Below, in pieces: positions 49,796 through 62,161 of a stretch of DNA of 64,000 nt (within the stretch, counting starts at the first letter, position 1; each line of letters opens with the position of its first letter). Origin of the DNA: Echinometra lucunter (taxonomy: Eukaryota > Echinodermata > Echinoidea > Camarodonta > Echinometridae); NCBI GenBank assembly GCA_029962745.1, contig CM057156.1, forward strand, positions 33,486,027 through 33,550,026. Reading direction: 5' to 3'. Under the pieces are notes generated by a model. That model was given only the letters and a program-made list of their open reading frames with translations. It searched no databases and was not told where the DNA came from. The position numbers and the translations under genes were made by a program.

Positions 49796-52288
49796 GCTAA
49801 AATGCTTGACCGATGGTCGGTCGATTTATGGTCTTAGGACCTGTTTAATAGACCGTGAACATATCAAAATTCTCCCACCGAAGTTCAGTCCCGGCGGTCT
49901 GCCTCTGTTTATACCTTCTAACCTCATTTTAAAGAGTGGTTACTTAAAGATTTCATAGCAGTTATATTCTATTGATTAATTGTTGATGAGGAGACAAGTT
50001 TCTTATATGAGAATACTTAATTTTTATTATTTCTTTTGGTGCGAGTATACAGAGGTAGCATTCCCAAAAGTATCTGGTATCAAAAAGAAGAAAAGGGTTA
50101 TATGTTACTCCTCAAATCTACAGTTTGTCCCCAAAAAAATTACGATGGGCCTATAAGTATCGATAATGAAAGAAATCATTGTGCAGCATGAAAAGTCATT
50201 TTAAATCATGAAACTATAACTATTCCTCTACCAGTCAGTGAAGACCCCGTCTGATTCGGTCCAGTAGCCAGGAAGAAAATTGATTTTGAAACGGACGTCA
50301 TAGGTCCTTCCCGTTCAAGTTTGGACAGATGGAGAACTCAAAGTACAATGGATAACCCCACTATCATTTTGAATGGTTTACACTTTAGAAAGAAAATCGC
50401 TGTTCTGTTTTGATTTGCTATGATTGTTATTGCAGTGGTGCATCATCATAGGCAATTATTCTTTTTGTAGTCCAATGGTCAAAGGATCAGCGAGTTTAGT
50501 AAAGCACGTCATTGGTCACCTTGCTTCATCTACCGATCAATAATGTCCTTGGCACCCTGCACAGAATTAAAATATCTTGTTCACAGGAGACTAGTTTACA
50601 TGCACATTTATTCAAATTTATGCATACTATTTCAACAAAGATCGTTCCAGATTATGAAAAAAATTGCTTCAAAGGTCAAGACAAGGCACTTATGCAATAG
50701 TGTCATATAGTTTTGTTTTATAATCTCTGAATTTTATTACTTTACAAAATAATGACTAACATCTTAAAACTCTGAAAACCTGCTAATCTTTTCTCATTCA
50801 TAATCTTTTTTGTTTTGGAAAGACATATCCACATTCCCTTGATTTGCAACAACAGCAACAGCAACAACAACGACGACAACATCAAGAATGACGCTAACTA
50901 TGACAAAAAAAAAAAATTGTTTTCATCAGGGCCAAAGCACAAACGAAAAGATAGTAATTTCCTTCGCAAACAATTAAAAACATGACTGAGAAGGCTGTTA
51001 TACAGGTCTTACAGGACTGCAATCTTTCCAAATTTTGTCCATTCTCTTTTTCTCTTTTTCTCTTTTACTCTTTACCTTACTGGGCGGTTAGAGCCAATAC
51101 AAACACAATTTTAGCCATGTATGCAGAATAGTTCAAATAGAAAATAGCTGCTATTGAGCAAAGGCACATATTCTAAACGGTATTTATTCTGGAATGTCGT
51201 CCTTATTGTGCGTGTGTGCACGCAATTGGATTTTACCGAGGGGTGGGGGGGGGGGGTGAGCTGCAATCAAGACACCGATATAAGTCGTTTTGAATAGTAT
51301 TTAGCTATGAAATCGAAATAATACTAAGTTTATATCGCAAGAAAATTCCTTCAGCAAGTCTTTGTGGCCACCTCCAGGGGACCAGGTGGGGGAGGGTGGG
51401 GGGGGGGGGGGGTTGAAGGAAAGTATAAAACCGTAAGGTATTATATTATTGTTAAATGGAATGAATTACACAATCATACCTCATCGTAATGTGCACATTT
51501 AGATGAAGTAGAATAAAGGAACATCCTTCAGCCCCACAGGAATGGGTGAAAATCTCTCTTATTACACGATGGAACGCACCCCCCCCCCCAAAAAAAAGAC
51601 AAACATCACATTGGGGTGGGTTCTTTTACTCATAAATTTCCTAACATGTCGATTATGAAATCAGGTCTCATGTCAAAGATTAAGTGGGGCGGTTTCCTTT
51701 TATCAAAGAATATACAGATTATAAGAGCATAGACTGGGAAAACGCAAATCTAAATGTGCATATGTACGAAAGGGAAATAAAAGAAAATTCGATCACGGAT
51801 CTTGGAACGAAGGAAAATTCAGTAACAGTTCTATAAAATGACATGTGAATGATTAAGAATGATAGTGGACCAGATATTTGTTTTATGCCACATTGATTTC
51901 TGCAACAGCCTTATTTTCGGTTACTACAGCGACAAATCAGAAAACTATATAATCTATTCAAAATTCAACAGCAAAATTAGTGACTCGAACTAAAAAAAGA
52001 TGAAGCAATTACCCCTGTCTTAATACGAAACTGACATTGGCTCCTGCTCTCTCCCGTAACTATTTTGTTGAAATGATTAGTCTTTGTATGTGAATGCTTT
52101 CATGAGTTTGCCCCGTCCTATCTGACTGAATTATTAAAATTATATCGGCTTACTCGTAATCTAAGATCGAGCACATGCAAGGAGTTTCTTTGTCGTTCCT
52201 CTCTTTGGTGAGCGTTCTTTTACACAATGCGCGCCTCCTCGGTTTTATGGAATGCATACGGCTTCTCTTAAAAAGCATTTATTTAATG
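49796..52288. other. No gene recognised; several G runs
   Basis: Non-coding. G runs near 51241-51256 and 51392-51412 and a C run near 51578. Confidence 0.5.
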
Positions 52289-53034
52289 CAGGGGTGATCA
52301 ACCTTTTTTAGTTCACGGGCAACACCTTACAATTGGGACAACTTGGCGGGCCGCAGGTAGTCTACTCTCTCCCATCCCTCCCCCTCCCCCCTCACACACA
52401 TGATAAACACACTTGCAAAAGGCCGTACGCAGGAATTTTTTTTCAGGGGGAAAGGGGCCGGGGGAGGACAAAAATGTGTTTTGAAGGAACACGCGAGCGA
52501 GGGAGCAAAGCAACCGAGCGGGAGCTTTTGCATTTTAGAATTGAAATGAAACAGTCTGGTGCACATTTTGAGTGGGATTTTTGAAAATTTGCAATCTACA
52601 AATGTAAGAAAAAAGGGGGGTTGAAAATTTTTGGTGAGCGTGTGAGCGTATGGCCGCCATACACCTGCAATTCTCCAGTTATTGCAAATTAACAAACACA
52701 CAAACAGACAGCAAAATGCACTCACTGAAGAAAGCAATCAAGCTTGCTTTTCAGTGTGGCTTCTGGGGCTACAATTGATGGAAATGTCGAGAGATATTGT
52801 TATTATTGTAATGTTATTAATGTAATGAGAGTGAATTAGAGGAGCTGGTCTGTTGCGAGTCAATTATATTGTGAATGATGAAAACAGATATGGAAAGAGG
52901 AGAAACTGTGTGTCAACCTTTTACCGGGCCTTTTACACACTTCTATCACTGCTACGCGGGCCGCATTTCATTAATGAGCTATTTTCTCTTTTTTTTTCTT
53001 CAATGCTCCGCAGGCCGCAGGTTGGCCACCCCTG
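52289..53034. mobile_element. hAT-type non-autonomous transposon, copy 1
   Basis: Left end CAGGGGTGATCAACC; right end, reverse-complemented, CAGGGGTGGCCAACCTGCGG. This is the widespread hAT terminus. Flanking 8-mers ATTTAATG (52281-52288) and ATTTGATG (53035-53042) are an 8-bp target duplication with one mismatch. The 746-bp interior has no transposase; a minus-strand frame crosses it by chance. A second copy in opposite orientation starts at 63447. Confidence 0.85.
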
Positions 53035-53163
53035 ATTTGATGCTTGAGGTGTATACACACATGAACTCGGTGCCCAATGGAGTACATTTACTTTCTTGTT
53101 TCTAAGTATATTTGTAGGCCTAATACTTTTATTACTTGTATTTTCTTCTGTTCATATTTTAGA

Positions 53164-53194
<31 letters not shown>

Positions 53195-53830
53195 CTTCTT
53201 CTTCTTCTTCTTCTTCTTCTTCTTCTTCTTCTTCTTCCTCCTTTTTCTCTGTCTCCTTCACTTCTGAAGATTCTTGCAGACGAGAGTAGTGCGTGCGTGT
53301 CACAAAGACATGCAGAGCCGAGTGTCCTATAAAGGTGCAAGTAAAAATCTTCTGGTTTGGTTTGAGTTTAGCCATTGGATTTCGTCAGTATTTGACGAAA
53401 TGCTTCTACCGATGGGGTAGCACTAAGGATAGACCGTCTTTTTACTGCGTCTATTGGCAGGAAGTTCCACGTACGCAGGGTCCTCTGAAAGAATGACCTG
53501 GGGAGCTGATACCCATCAGAGTGAGCTGTCCTTGATGATTTTGTCACAGAAGTGATGTGGTTTGTCGAGTCGAAGTCTACAATCTTGTGGATTTTGTAGA
53601 AGAGGGAAAGTCTTGAGTGCTCTCTTCGGATCTGCAGAGAAGGCCATCCTAGTTGTCTGATCATGTCTTCAACGCTTGATGTATTACGATAGCGATGGAG
53701 AACAAATCTGGCGGTGCGTCTTTGAACCATTCCAGCTCTGATCAATGCATCTTCGGGCAGAAGGTTCCCACACAGCACTATATACCGTACTCCATTAATG
53801 GGCGAATAAGACTAGTGTCTTGTACGCCAG
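53164..53830 (-). pseudogene. LINE reverse-transcriptase C-terminus plus 3' tail
   Basis: On the minus strand an open frame of ~136 codons (53778-53368) reads AGMVQRRTARFVLHRY, then IRQLGWPSLQIRREHSRLSL, FYKIHKIV, and SFFQRTLRTWNFLPIDAV. This is the characteristic C-terminal segment of CR1/jockey-group LINE ORF2 (V-Q-R-R-x-A-R-F, L-G-W-x-x-L-x-x-R-R, T-x-x-x-W-N-x-L-P). Upstream, another frame gives LIRPLMEYG, so a frameshift separates it from the preceding RT part at ~53790. After the stop a ~130-bp 3' UTR ends in a (GAA)n tract (53164-53236 on the plus strand as TTC). The 5' part is missing. Not functional. Confidence 0.88.
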
Positions 53831-53870
53831 GGTCTTTATTGCACGAAGAATTTGCTGATGACTGTGTGGT

Positions 53871-54588
53871 GAATATATCGAAATTGACTTCCATTAGCGA
53901 ATTATTCACAAATTATTTTTCTGGATAATGATTGCGGCGCGCATCCTCCTTGGCAAAGGTTTGGCAACGGCTTGGCAACGACCCACAGAAATCTGTCTTC
54001 TCTGGGTGTGGTCATTTTCCTCCGCTCTTTTGTGGATACATTATCTGTTTATTATGGGCATTATTTCCTTTCGAAAAGTGTATACAAACCTTGCAAACAG
54101 GTTGGGGAGAATATTATGGAGGGGGAGTATCATCATTTCGTTCACTGATAACTCCCACCTCCTAATATGGGCATTTATTTCCTTTGGTCTATTGTCTTCT
54201 CCATGTTTCAGCTAATATCTACTGCTCTCAGGACAGAAAACGACAAGTTCTCCCTTATAAGATATACGCAAATTGTCGACAACATTCAATAGTTATAAAC
54301 GAAAAATCACAAGATACGGAAAGGCTTATAACTCACAAAGTAAATGCACGCGCAATATAGCTATGTTGCAATACTTATGGCTGGGGGGGGGGGGGTACTT
54401 TATCGTTACCTTTAAATCCTATCTCTGGTTTTTAATAAAAATTTCAAATATAGATTATGATGGATTTATTAAAAGAAATTAACAATTGGTTAAAATAGTA
54501 TATCTTCATTTCATAGTGTGTGTGTGTGTGTGGGGGGGGGGGGGGGTTACGCGCCATTTCCCTATGGGAAAAGCTTGTGGGGGGAAAT
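53871..54588. other. No gene recognised
   Basis: Low-complexity DNA with G runs near 54371 and 54531 and a near-duplicate TATGGGCATTATTTCCTTT / ATATGGGCATTTATTTCCTT about 110 bp apart. Confidence 0.45.
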
Positions 54589-55771
54589 CAGGGTGACCAG
54601 ACGTCCCGAATTTTAAGGGACAGTCCCATATTCGATCCATTTGTCCCGCGTCCCGTACGACACTCCCCGGGACGCTGTATTGTCCCGTATTTCAAAATTA
54701 CTGTTGAAATAATGGAATATTTAGCCAAAAGGAGATAAATAAAATATACTTTATACACAAAGTGATTATGCAGACGTAGAAAATTTCCATTTTTTTTTGC
54801 TCGCTCGTCAAGTTTTGATTATTCATTACCTGCACAAATATAATACACAAAATACAATATTTCACTAAACAGAGACTCATGAGCTGGGGTATTAACTTCA
54901 ATCAAGGCCCATATGAATGGCTTGACATCTTCAGCGCCAGTTATGAGAACAATTTAACAATTTGGAAAGTGATCCTTGATTTTTTTTTATTATTAGAAAA
55001 GGTGGTAAAACCACCGAAGTCTAACACCACTGTGAGTACCAATTTAGTATCTCTTTACTCAAGAGGAGGCCACCCTTCGAATGACAAAGCAAAAAGTGAA
55101 GTAATCAGCGAGAATTTTTACACACTTTTCCTCTCCTGTCGATGTAGGCCTACTTCGTGAAAATTTTGATCCACACCTTGGAACTATAAATGCCCAGGAT
55201 GTATTTTCTGTCAACCAACCTTAAATAAGTATGTTGAAAACATCATATTATAACCTTACCAAAACTCAATATACTGGCGTAAAGTGCAATACGAGTCTGG
55301 TGTTGTTTTCATATAACCATAAATCTATCAACGAACACGGCCTCATCATTCATTTGAAAAAATACAGAACTTTGGATCTACATAAAACACCTCATCCGTG
55401 GGAAGAGGTGCAGAAATTGGAATCAGTACAAGGATCCCCTCCCTCTACTTTAATCAGGGAACCCACAAAAACAAGCTGTGCTTTCCAGTGGGTTCCCTTT
55501 TTTCATTCCTGACTTTTGTATTTGCTTTACATTGTAAATTTTGTTGATATGGAAATGAAAATTAAAAAAAAAATCACCTTTCTTATAATGGGATTCCGCT
55601 GAATAGTGTTAGTTGGCATCAACTTTTAGACGGACGCCAATGAAGATGATTCTCATAACTTTTGCTCGCTCACTGCGCTCACTCGCAATTCACTGTTGTG
55701 CTTTGTGTGCTCTGAAGTCGAGACCCAACAATTTAGTCCCGTATTTCACTATCGAAAATCTGGTCACCCTG
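54589..55771. mobile_element. hAT-type non-autonomous transposon, CAGGGTGACCAGA ends
   Basis: Perfect 13-bp inverted ends CAGGGTGACCAGA (54589) and TCTGGTCACCCTG (55771). GTCCCG repeats lie inside both ends (ACGTCCCGAATTTTAAGGGA on the left, GTCCCGTATTTCACTATCG on the right). Flanking 8-mers GGGGAAAT and GGGTATAT agree at 6 of 8 positions. The terminus resembles a hAT family widespread in animals. The interior has only short frames. Confidence 0.8.
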
Positions 55772-55863
55772 GGGTATATACACCAATGGATCAAAATTAG
55801 TCTTGCATTCCGTATCATCCCGCTTTGAACAGAAAATCCTTAATACTCCTCAAAACTTGACGG

Positions 55864-55904
<41 letters not shown>

Positions 55905-57611
55905 AGGGGGAGGAGGATGAGGATGAGGGAGAGTTGGGGGAGGGGACTTGGAATTCAGAAAGTTGGAGAGGCATGCAAAGAGAGAGAGAGAGGGGGGGGG
56001 GGCAGATAAAGGGGAGGCCTAATATTAATTTTGTACAAACATTATACATGAACATGGTGATTGAAGATGCATGTTTTGAATTTGAATTTGATCTTTGCCT
56101 GGCAACCGTCTATGGCTCGCTAAAACGTCAACTCGAGTCCAGCTTTTCGCTTTGAATGGGACAAACTTGAATGGTGTCAGAAAGCTTTTCATATCTACTT
56201 ACTCATGTCAACGAAACAAATAAAAGCTTATCTTAAACCATTAAGAGCCATTTTACAAGAAAAGGGTTTAAGTTTAGGAGGATTAAGAGTGATATGTCAA
56301 TGAAAGCTCGACAAAAGATATCTCCCGAGACTTGTGGAGTATGATGGGAAGATCAGCCTTCGCGCTCAATCTGCGTTTGGTCTTCATAGAGTAAGTACCA
56401 ACAAATTTCTGTCCTTGAATTGTACGACTGTATATCAAAATGTAACTGTTTCATCAGTCATAACTTTTATAGGCATTAACCAAGCATTAGTATGAAATAG
56501 ATGTCTTGCAACATCCATGCTTCGTAGAGGCATAGAGCCTATTTTGTGGGCTATTTTGTATATTTTGTATGTTTGTTCATTTTTTGTTTGTCTACTGTTA
56601 CCATATAGTCTTCTGCCTTTGGGTACTCTGTTTATTTTGTGTCGATCATTTATTATTTTCTGAAAGAATGATTCTTGGATACAATTTCCAGTATGACATA
56701 ATTTGCATCTGTTACCTTGTGAAACTAAGTCCGTCTGGCGCCGTCTTTGCCTACCAGTCACTGGTATAATAATAGGCTTCGTCGTTTAGTGAACGAAGTA
56801 TGTGTGCGCCATCTCTGTCATGTTGATACTCTTCAGTAAACATGTATCATTTATAAATCAAACAATATTTTGTCACTTTTGCTATAGCTTCACTTGTGTT
56901 AAGAATGGGATGCACCATTTCATGTGATTCTGCTGTATAATTCTGGCTCTAGACTTAAAAAACGATCTGGAATGTAACCGTTAGTGTTGCTCTTCAAAGT
57001 TCAAACTTTTTTCTTTTTCGAGTATTTCGTCACACGATGAAGTTAGCACCCTGGGTTAGCACACGTCTTTTGTATGAAGTGAAAGGCAACATGTGATTAA
57101 AATTTTGCTTTCAATAATTCAAAAGAGCACATTATAATTCATCACTGGAGAACTCTTATGCTAAATCCGTTATATCCTGCTGTAGATGTTTCAATATCTT
57201 GCATGTCAAACCAGATGAATAATAATTATACTATATCATACTGTCAAATGCTGACAAGATAAAATCTGTTTTCAGAAATCGCAGGTAGAAAGTTTCAATG
57301 TTTCAGGCTGCAGCTGCTTATAATTTCATCATAATACATCAGATATGTACATCATAAATGTCTTTCATTGTGCCGACTGGTACGCCTGTTAATAATGCTT
57401 TTTCCGTGTTGAGGGTTGATATATTTGAATGCTGTAAACTTATGATATACTTTCTAGATATATCTCTCCTTTATTCTCTTCTCTCCATTTATTCAATATA
57501 TTTCTATTTAAAATCTCGCCTCTCCATCTCCTAAATATCACTCCTTTTCTCTTGCCTTATCTCCCACTTTCCATCTCTCTCCTCCAGCTGAGTGTACTTC
57601 CTTTCTATTTA
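55772..57611. other. No gene recognised; GA/G-rich tract
   Basis: A (GA)n plus G-run tract at about 55863-56005, otherwise AT-rich. No gene-like frames. Confidence 0.5.
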
Positions 57612-58182
57612 CAGGGGTGTTTCATAAAGCTATTCGTAAAGTTACGAATGACTTTTTATACGAATAACTTGAATATGGCAAGCCAATGGGGCTCTCAATC
57701 ACTATAAATCGCGTAATTAGGGCCAACAAAGACTGCTACAAATATTCCTTGTATCTGCGAACAATAATAGATTGGAATTCACTACCTCACACGACAAAAA
57801 GCGCCTCTGATCTTGCAAAGTTTAAAGTATTGATAAATAGCACTGATTAAATGATGCAAAGTAGCAGCGTCTGCATGATGGCCTGCACGTCGATAGCCTT
57901 TTAGGCGGTTTAGTGCAGTAGCAACAAGACAAGGCAAGGCATCAGTTAAAGGTGAATTATGCAGACCTAGATTAGCATTACTATTGTCTATAAACATTTT
58001 TATTGCCAAGTGTATATTTTTGCCACAATTTAAGCGAGATTATGGGAAATGCAGTAACATTTTGTTAAAGCGTCAGGAAAAAACTTTGGGCATCTCATTT
58101 GTTTCTTCATATTCAAGTCGTTCGTAAAGTCATGCATAACTTTACCACTCGCTTTACGAACAGCTTTATGAAACACCCCCTG
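57612..58182. mobile_element. 571-bp TIR element carrying a LINE ORF2 tail
   Basis: Ends CAGGGGTGTTTCATAAAGC (left) and, reverse-complemented, CAGGGGGTGTTTCATAAAGC (right). Subterminal TTCGTAAAGT words occur on both sides (ATTCGTAAAGTTACGAAT; GTTCGTAAAGTCATGC; CGCTTTACGAAC). The CAGGGG start suggests hAT, but the flanking 8-mers (TCTATTTA / GTATACTT) do not match, so the superfamily is open. It contains the LINE coding remnant at 57686-57850. Confidence 0.75.
57686..57850 (+). pseudogene. LINE ORF2 C-terminal remnant inside a TIR element
   Basis: A 54-codon frame: MGLSITINRVIRANKDCYKY, then SLYLRTIIDWNSLPHTTKSA and SDLAKFKVLINSTD, stop. The Y-K-Y-S-x-x-x-R-T-I-x-D-W-N-S-L-P ... A-S-D-L-x-x-F-K pattern is the usual end of ORF2 in CR1/jockey-group LINEs, and the stop falls where it does in such proteins. 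No other RT sequence is seen. It differs from the 53164-53830 LINE. Because it lies well inside the inverted ends, it is either an insertion into the element or a captured fragment. Confidence 0.75.
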
Positions 58183-59062
58183 GTATACTTTCTCATGTCT
58201 TCTCCAGTTTCTTCCTATCTCTTTTCAACGCCATTTTTCTTACCTATTACTCTCTATATCTCTTTTTAATATCTCGCATCCTTCATAAAATCTTTCTATA
58301 ATATTTCCTGTTGTCTCTCTCTCTCTCTCTCTCTCTCCCTCTTGGACTCTCATAATTTTGTGTTTGATTAATTACATAATAATTTCATGTTTATAAAGAA
58401 ATGGCAACATTTTTCCCTGATTTGTTATTACTCAAACTAACTTAATTTCCCCTTTCATTTTCTATAGACATAGATACTATTTGTAAGGTAGAATGTAAGG
58501 TCACTGCCATAATCTCTTCATGATGGGTATGATGAAATGAGAGCTTAACACAATTTACACTGTACCAAAAATGACAAGAAATGAGAGGCTCACAAATCAA
58601 AATGTTCTTTTTATTCATAGAAATCCTAATAAAGAATATAATCATTAATGCTATTGAATTACAGTATATCAATATTGAAAAATGGTATAGGCAGGTATAC
58701 AAAGATTGGAAGCATTTAATAAGTCTCAAATAATACATATTCACATATAATTCTAGTTAGATAAATATATACATATAATTTTCCTCCTTTCTGTCTTTAC
58801 CTTACCTCTCTCTCACTTCTGATATCCCTGAGACGTGCCTTAGAAGTTTTCTAGATTATACAAATACTGTATTTATTATTTTAGGGATCCAAACAAGACG
58901 CATGAATGAGTTTCAGTTTACCCATTATATTCTACATGATACCAAGACGGCAGAATGGAAAAATTTATCTCAAAAACCATTTATGCATTCAGGGCGGTGC
59001 TACAGGGGGGAGAGGGCAGGAGGCAAATGCCCTCTCTAACACTTTTCTCACCGAGCAACATT
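58183..59062. other. No gene recognised
   Basis: Pyrimidine-rich then AT-rich, with (CT)n at about 58315-58337. Confidence 0.5.
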
Positions 59063-59330
59063 CACTGTGAACATGGCGGACAAAGAAAGCGGACAAAATA
59101 AACAACCTCTCATTCTACCCTTCACAATGGTTCTGGTAGTCAAAAGAACATCCCTTCACAGCTATTATGTTTAATCATGTAGTTCCAGGTGAATAGGCAT
59201 GTGACACCTGTTCCACATATTTTAGACAATAGCAGTGAAGGGATGTTCTTTTGACTACCAGAACCATTGTGAAGGGTAGAATGAGGGGTTGTTTATTTTT
59301 ACGCTTTCTTTGTCTGTCATGTTCATAGTG
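59063..59330. repeat. 268-bp inverted repeat, ~95-bp arms
   Basis: The left arm starts CACTGTGAACATGGCGGACA and contains AACAACCTCTCATTCTACCC, TTCACAATGGTTCTGGTAGT and CAAAAGAACATCCCTTCAC. The right arm is the inverse with few changes, ending CATGTTCATAGTG. ATT on both sides may be a 3-bp duplication. Two minus/plus frames here are mirror shadows of the palindrome. Confidence 0.85.
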
Positions 59331-59331
59331 A

Positions 59332-59870
59332 TTTGACCTACATACATTGTTAGTTCCTCTTCTCTTGGTAAGGCACACAGGCGCCAAATTTTAAGTTCAT
59401 ACATGTACCTCAAATGGTCGAGATACTGTGTTAACCGGGCTAAAACATGAAATTTTGGAATTGACCTACATGACCTATACCTTAACCAAAATCTGATTAT
59501 CTTCCCTATAGAGATGCACACTAGCACCCAGTTAGAAGTTCATACCTGAAATGGTTCTCGAGATACTATGTTAACAAGGCTAACACCTGATATTATGGAA
59601 TCAACCTTTGTGACCTTTGACCGAAGTACCCCAAAATATCATCAGATCGCCTACCTATGGTAATACACACTGGGGCCACGTTTGACTAAAAACAGTTCTT
59701 GAGATATTTTGTTAATGAAGCTAATACCTAGAATTCATACAAAGGTGTATTGACCTGTGACCTTGACCTTTGATCTATATACCCTCAAATCTAATCAAAT
59801 CATCTACCTATGGTGATACAGGATACTAGGACCAAGTTTTAAAGTTTATACCTTGAACAGTTCTTGAGAT
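59332..59870 (+). repeat. TGACC-rich dispersed repeat, copy 3
   Basis: About four ~130-bp modules with CTTGAGAT(A/G)(C/T)T(A/G)TGTTAA, GACCTTTGACC, TCTACCTATGGT and AGTTCATACCT(T)GAA segments in fixed order. TGACCTTTGACC is at 59611-59622. It lies directly next to the 59063-59330 inverted repeat. Confidence 0.6.
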
Positions 59871-60073
59871 GTTGTGTTTATTTATCTATTTATTCATCGA
59901 ATCTCAATTACCCAGTGTGGCTTCATCAATGGTTGGAACACTGTTTTTCATGAAGGCCCTGCATATTAACAGAATATACACAGTTAAACACAAGGCAGAG
60001 TCTGATCAGCTAAGACTAAGAAAGACATTTTTGTCTGTCTGTGACATTGATCATTTCAAGGATTCGAGTTTAA

Positions 60074-60766
60074 CCCTAAAAAAGCTGGGCCTGTTGGACC
60101 CATCTCACAGCCCCCCTAAAATCTCGGCCGTCAACTGCGCGTTCGCAACGAAAATCAGCATACACTTCACCCATGATGTAATCTACAAAACTGTATAGTC
60201 AATTTCTTGGAAATATATTTCTATTAAATAATAATGCTAATTTATGCATAGAATCAGAATTTTGCTCTAATTAATTACATAAAGCCCCCAAACTTCCAAT
60301 TTTTGGTCTAGACACTCTTTATAGGATTCTGATCAAATGTACTTGTATAACATTTCAGTATCAAAATTCTTTTCTGATGTATTTTATTGTTTTTCCTTAT
60401 GTATTTCTTTGTTTTTCAACTCTTTTTCTCTCGTTTTTTCGATAAAATTTGTCGGTGACACTGTCACGATCATAAACATCATGAAATTAATTGATTTCCA
60501 TCTTGTCTGGAAACACAATTTGTATTGGAATTGTACGTGAAATCGGGTTTTGGAGCAATTTTTGGTCTAATGTGCAGGTACAAAATGTCGCGAACTTCTG
60601 ACCACATGCGGAGATGTGGGGAATTTGGTCTCAAAAGATGAGATTCAAAAGAAAAAAGTCATAAAATGCCATGTTGACAGCTTTGCACATTGCGGACATA
60701 TTGCATGAAACGTCGAGGGGGCGGATTCCACCCCTGTCCCCCCCCCCACCCCTGGGCCTTTTAGGG
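60074..60766. mobile_element. 693-bp TTAA-flanked TIR element
   Basis: TTAA on both sides (60070-60073 and 60767-60770). Ends CCCTAAAAAAGCTGGGCC and, reverse-complemented, CCCTAAAAGGCCCAGGGG. The CCC start with a TTAA duplication fits piggyBac. The interior has no transposase. Its right ~220 bp (about 60545-60766) matches 63130-63420 in inverted orientation. Confidence 0.75.
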
Positions 60767-60770
60767 TTAA

Positions 60771-62161
60771 AAGGCCCCTGCAATCAAAATGCAAGTTGAT
60801 TCCTGTTGATGTGCAGGGTTGCATACAATACATATTTTGCTATTCCATCATCCAAATATGTTTCACAAATTTGTAAACAATTTTTTAAATAATTTTTTTT
60901 TCAACCGAAGCTCCACCCCCCCCAAAAAACCCCCAACAAATGCTTCAGATCTCATGGAATTCTATTGTGAGCATAAGCTGTAAGAAGTTACATACCACTG
61001 TCTATTGTAGAATGTTAGTTAAGCTGACTGATGATTGACAGATGATGTCACTGCAGGAATGAGATCTGGAGCATTTTTTAAGGGTGGAGTTTTGAAAATT
61101 ATGTACCAAAATATATTCAAAATTCTATGAAACATATTCAAATGCTTGAATAACAAAATATGAGTTGTATTCAGCTCTGCAGATCAATAGAAATTAATAT
61201 GAATTTGGGTTGCATCAGCCCTTTAAGTTTTAAGTTGACCAAGACAGCAAATTTTTTATAAAATTACAATTCCTTCAGTGATGGTCTTCACAATGGAACA
61301 TCAAATAGTTCAACATATTTCATGTTATTTCTTACAGGCCTTCAAACTTTCGAAAATTTTCAAATGTCTGTCCTTGACAAACCAATAAGTCTCATCATCA
61401 TAACAATGATAAATCCAAGTCAATCTCATTAAAGGGCATGTGTAATCATGACACTACCAATAAATGTTTGAGTTTCACACTTACGAGTTGTTTATTTCGA
61501 ATGCGAGGCCATTTGAAGAGTAATCCTATTCAAAGGACATTTCTCCTTCCATATTCTTCATAACTGACAAAACTCATAAATTACATTCCATCCCCTCCTA
61601 AAACTCAAGCTTCTCTTTAATTTTCCACCAAAAAAAAATGGAAATAGTTTTTTTCCCCAATCAAAGAAGTTGAATCAGCATGACTATAATTCTAAAAACA
61701 TTTTAATCATGTGTTTCTTTTCCTCATGCAGGTATATAGAGTTTACTGCTACAGTTGTGTATTTGATATATGTAAGTATATTTATCTATTTTTGTTTTCC
61801 ATTTTATTTTACCAAATTCTTTCTTGTTATAACATATATCTATCGTATAGCAACGGCCTTAAAACAAGAATGACTAATCATTTCAAAACAAGCTCATAAG
61901 TTTTAAGACATGCTGTTTATTAGAAACTAGAAAAGGTGTCCACAGGACACGGATGCTCCTGCTTAATGTGATTAGTAAGCATTTCTTAGTTCTTTGGTCT
62001 GAAAAAGAGATGTTAAGAGATGTTGGTTTCATCCTTGATCCTGCATTTAAAAAAAAACTGAATTAAAGTCTTGCAAAATTAAAATATCAACTGGTGAAAC
62101 ACAAAAAAATTATGAATTCGAACTTGAGCTGTATGTCATTGTTGTCTAGTTACATACCAAA
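60771..62161. other. No gene recognised
   Basis: AT-rich, only short hydrophobic chance frames (61670-61899). Confidence 0.5.

Noticed and set aside
49578..49958. 126-codon plus-strand frame with a Leu run
   Set aside because: Crosses a (CTT)n LINE tail; no similarity or splice support.
52327..52737. 136-codon minus-strand frame
   Set aside because: Lies within the hAT MITE, low-complexity Pro/Phe-rich composition, no domain, and not shared with the second copy at 63447.
53077..53375. Poly-Ser, poly-Leu, poly-Glu and poly-Arg frames
   Set aside because: They translate the (GAA)n/(TTC)n tail of the minus-strand LINE fragment.
57782..58009. 75-codon minus-strand frame
   Set aside because: Antisense to the recognisable LINE ORF2 tail on the plus strand.
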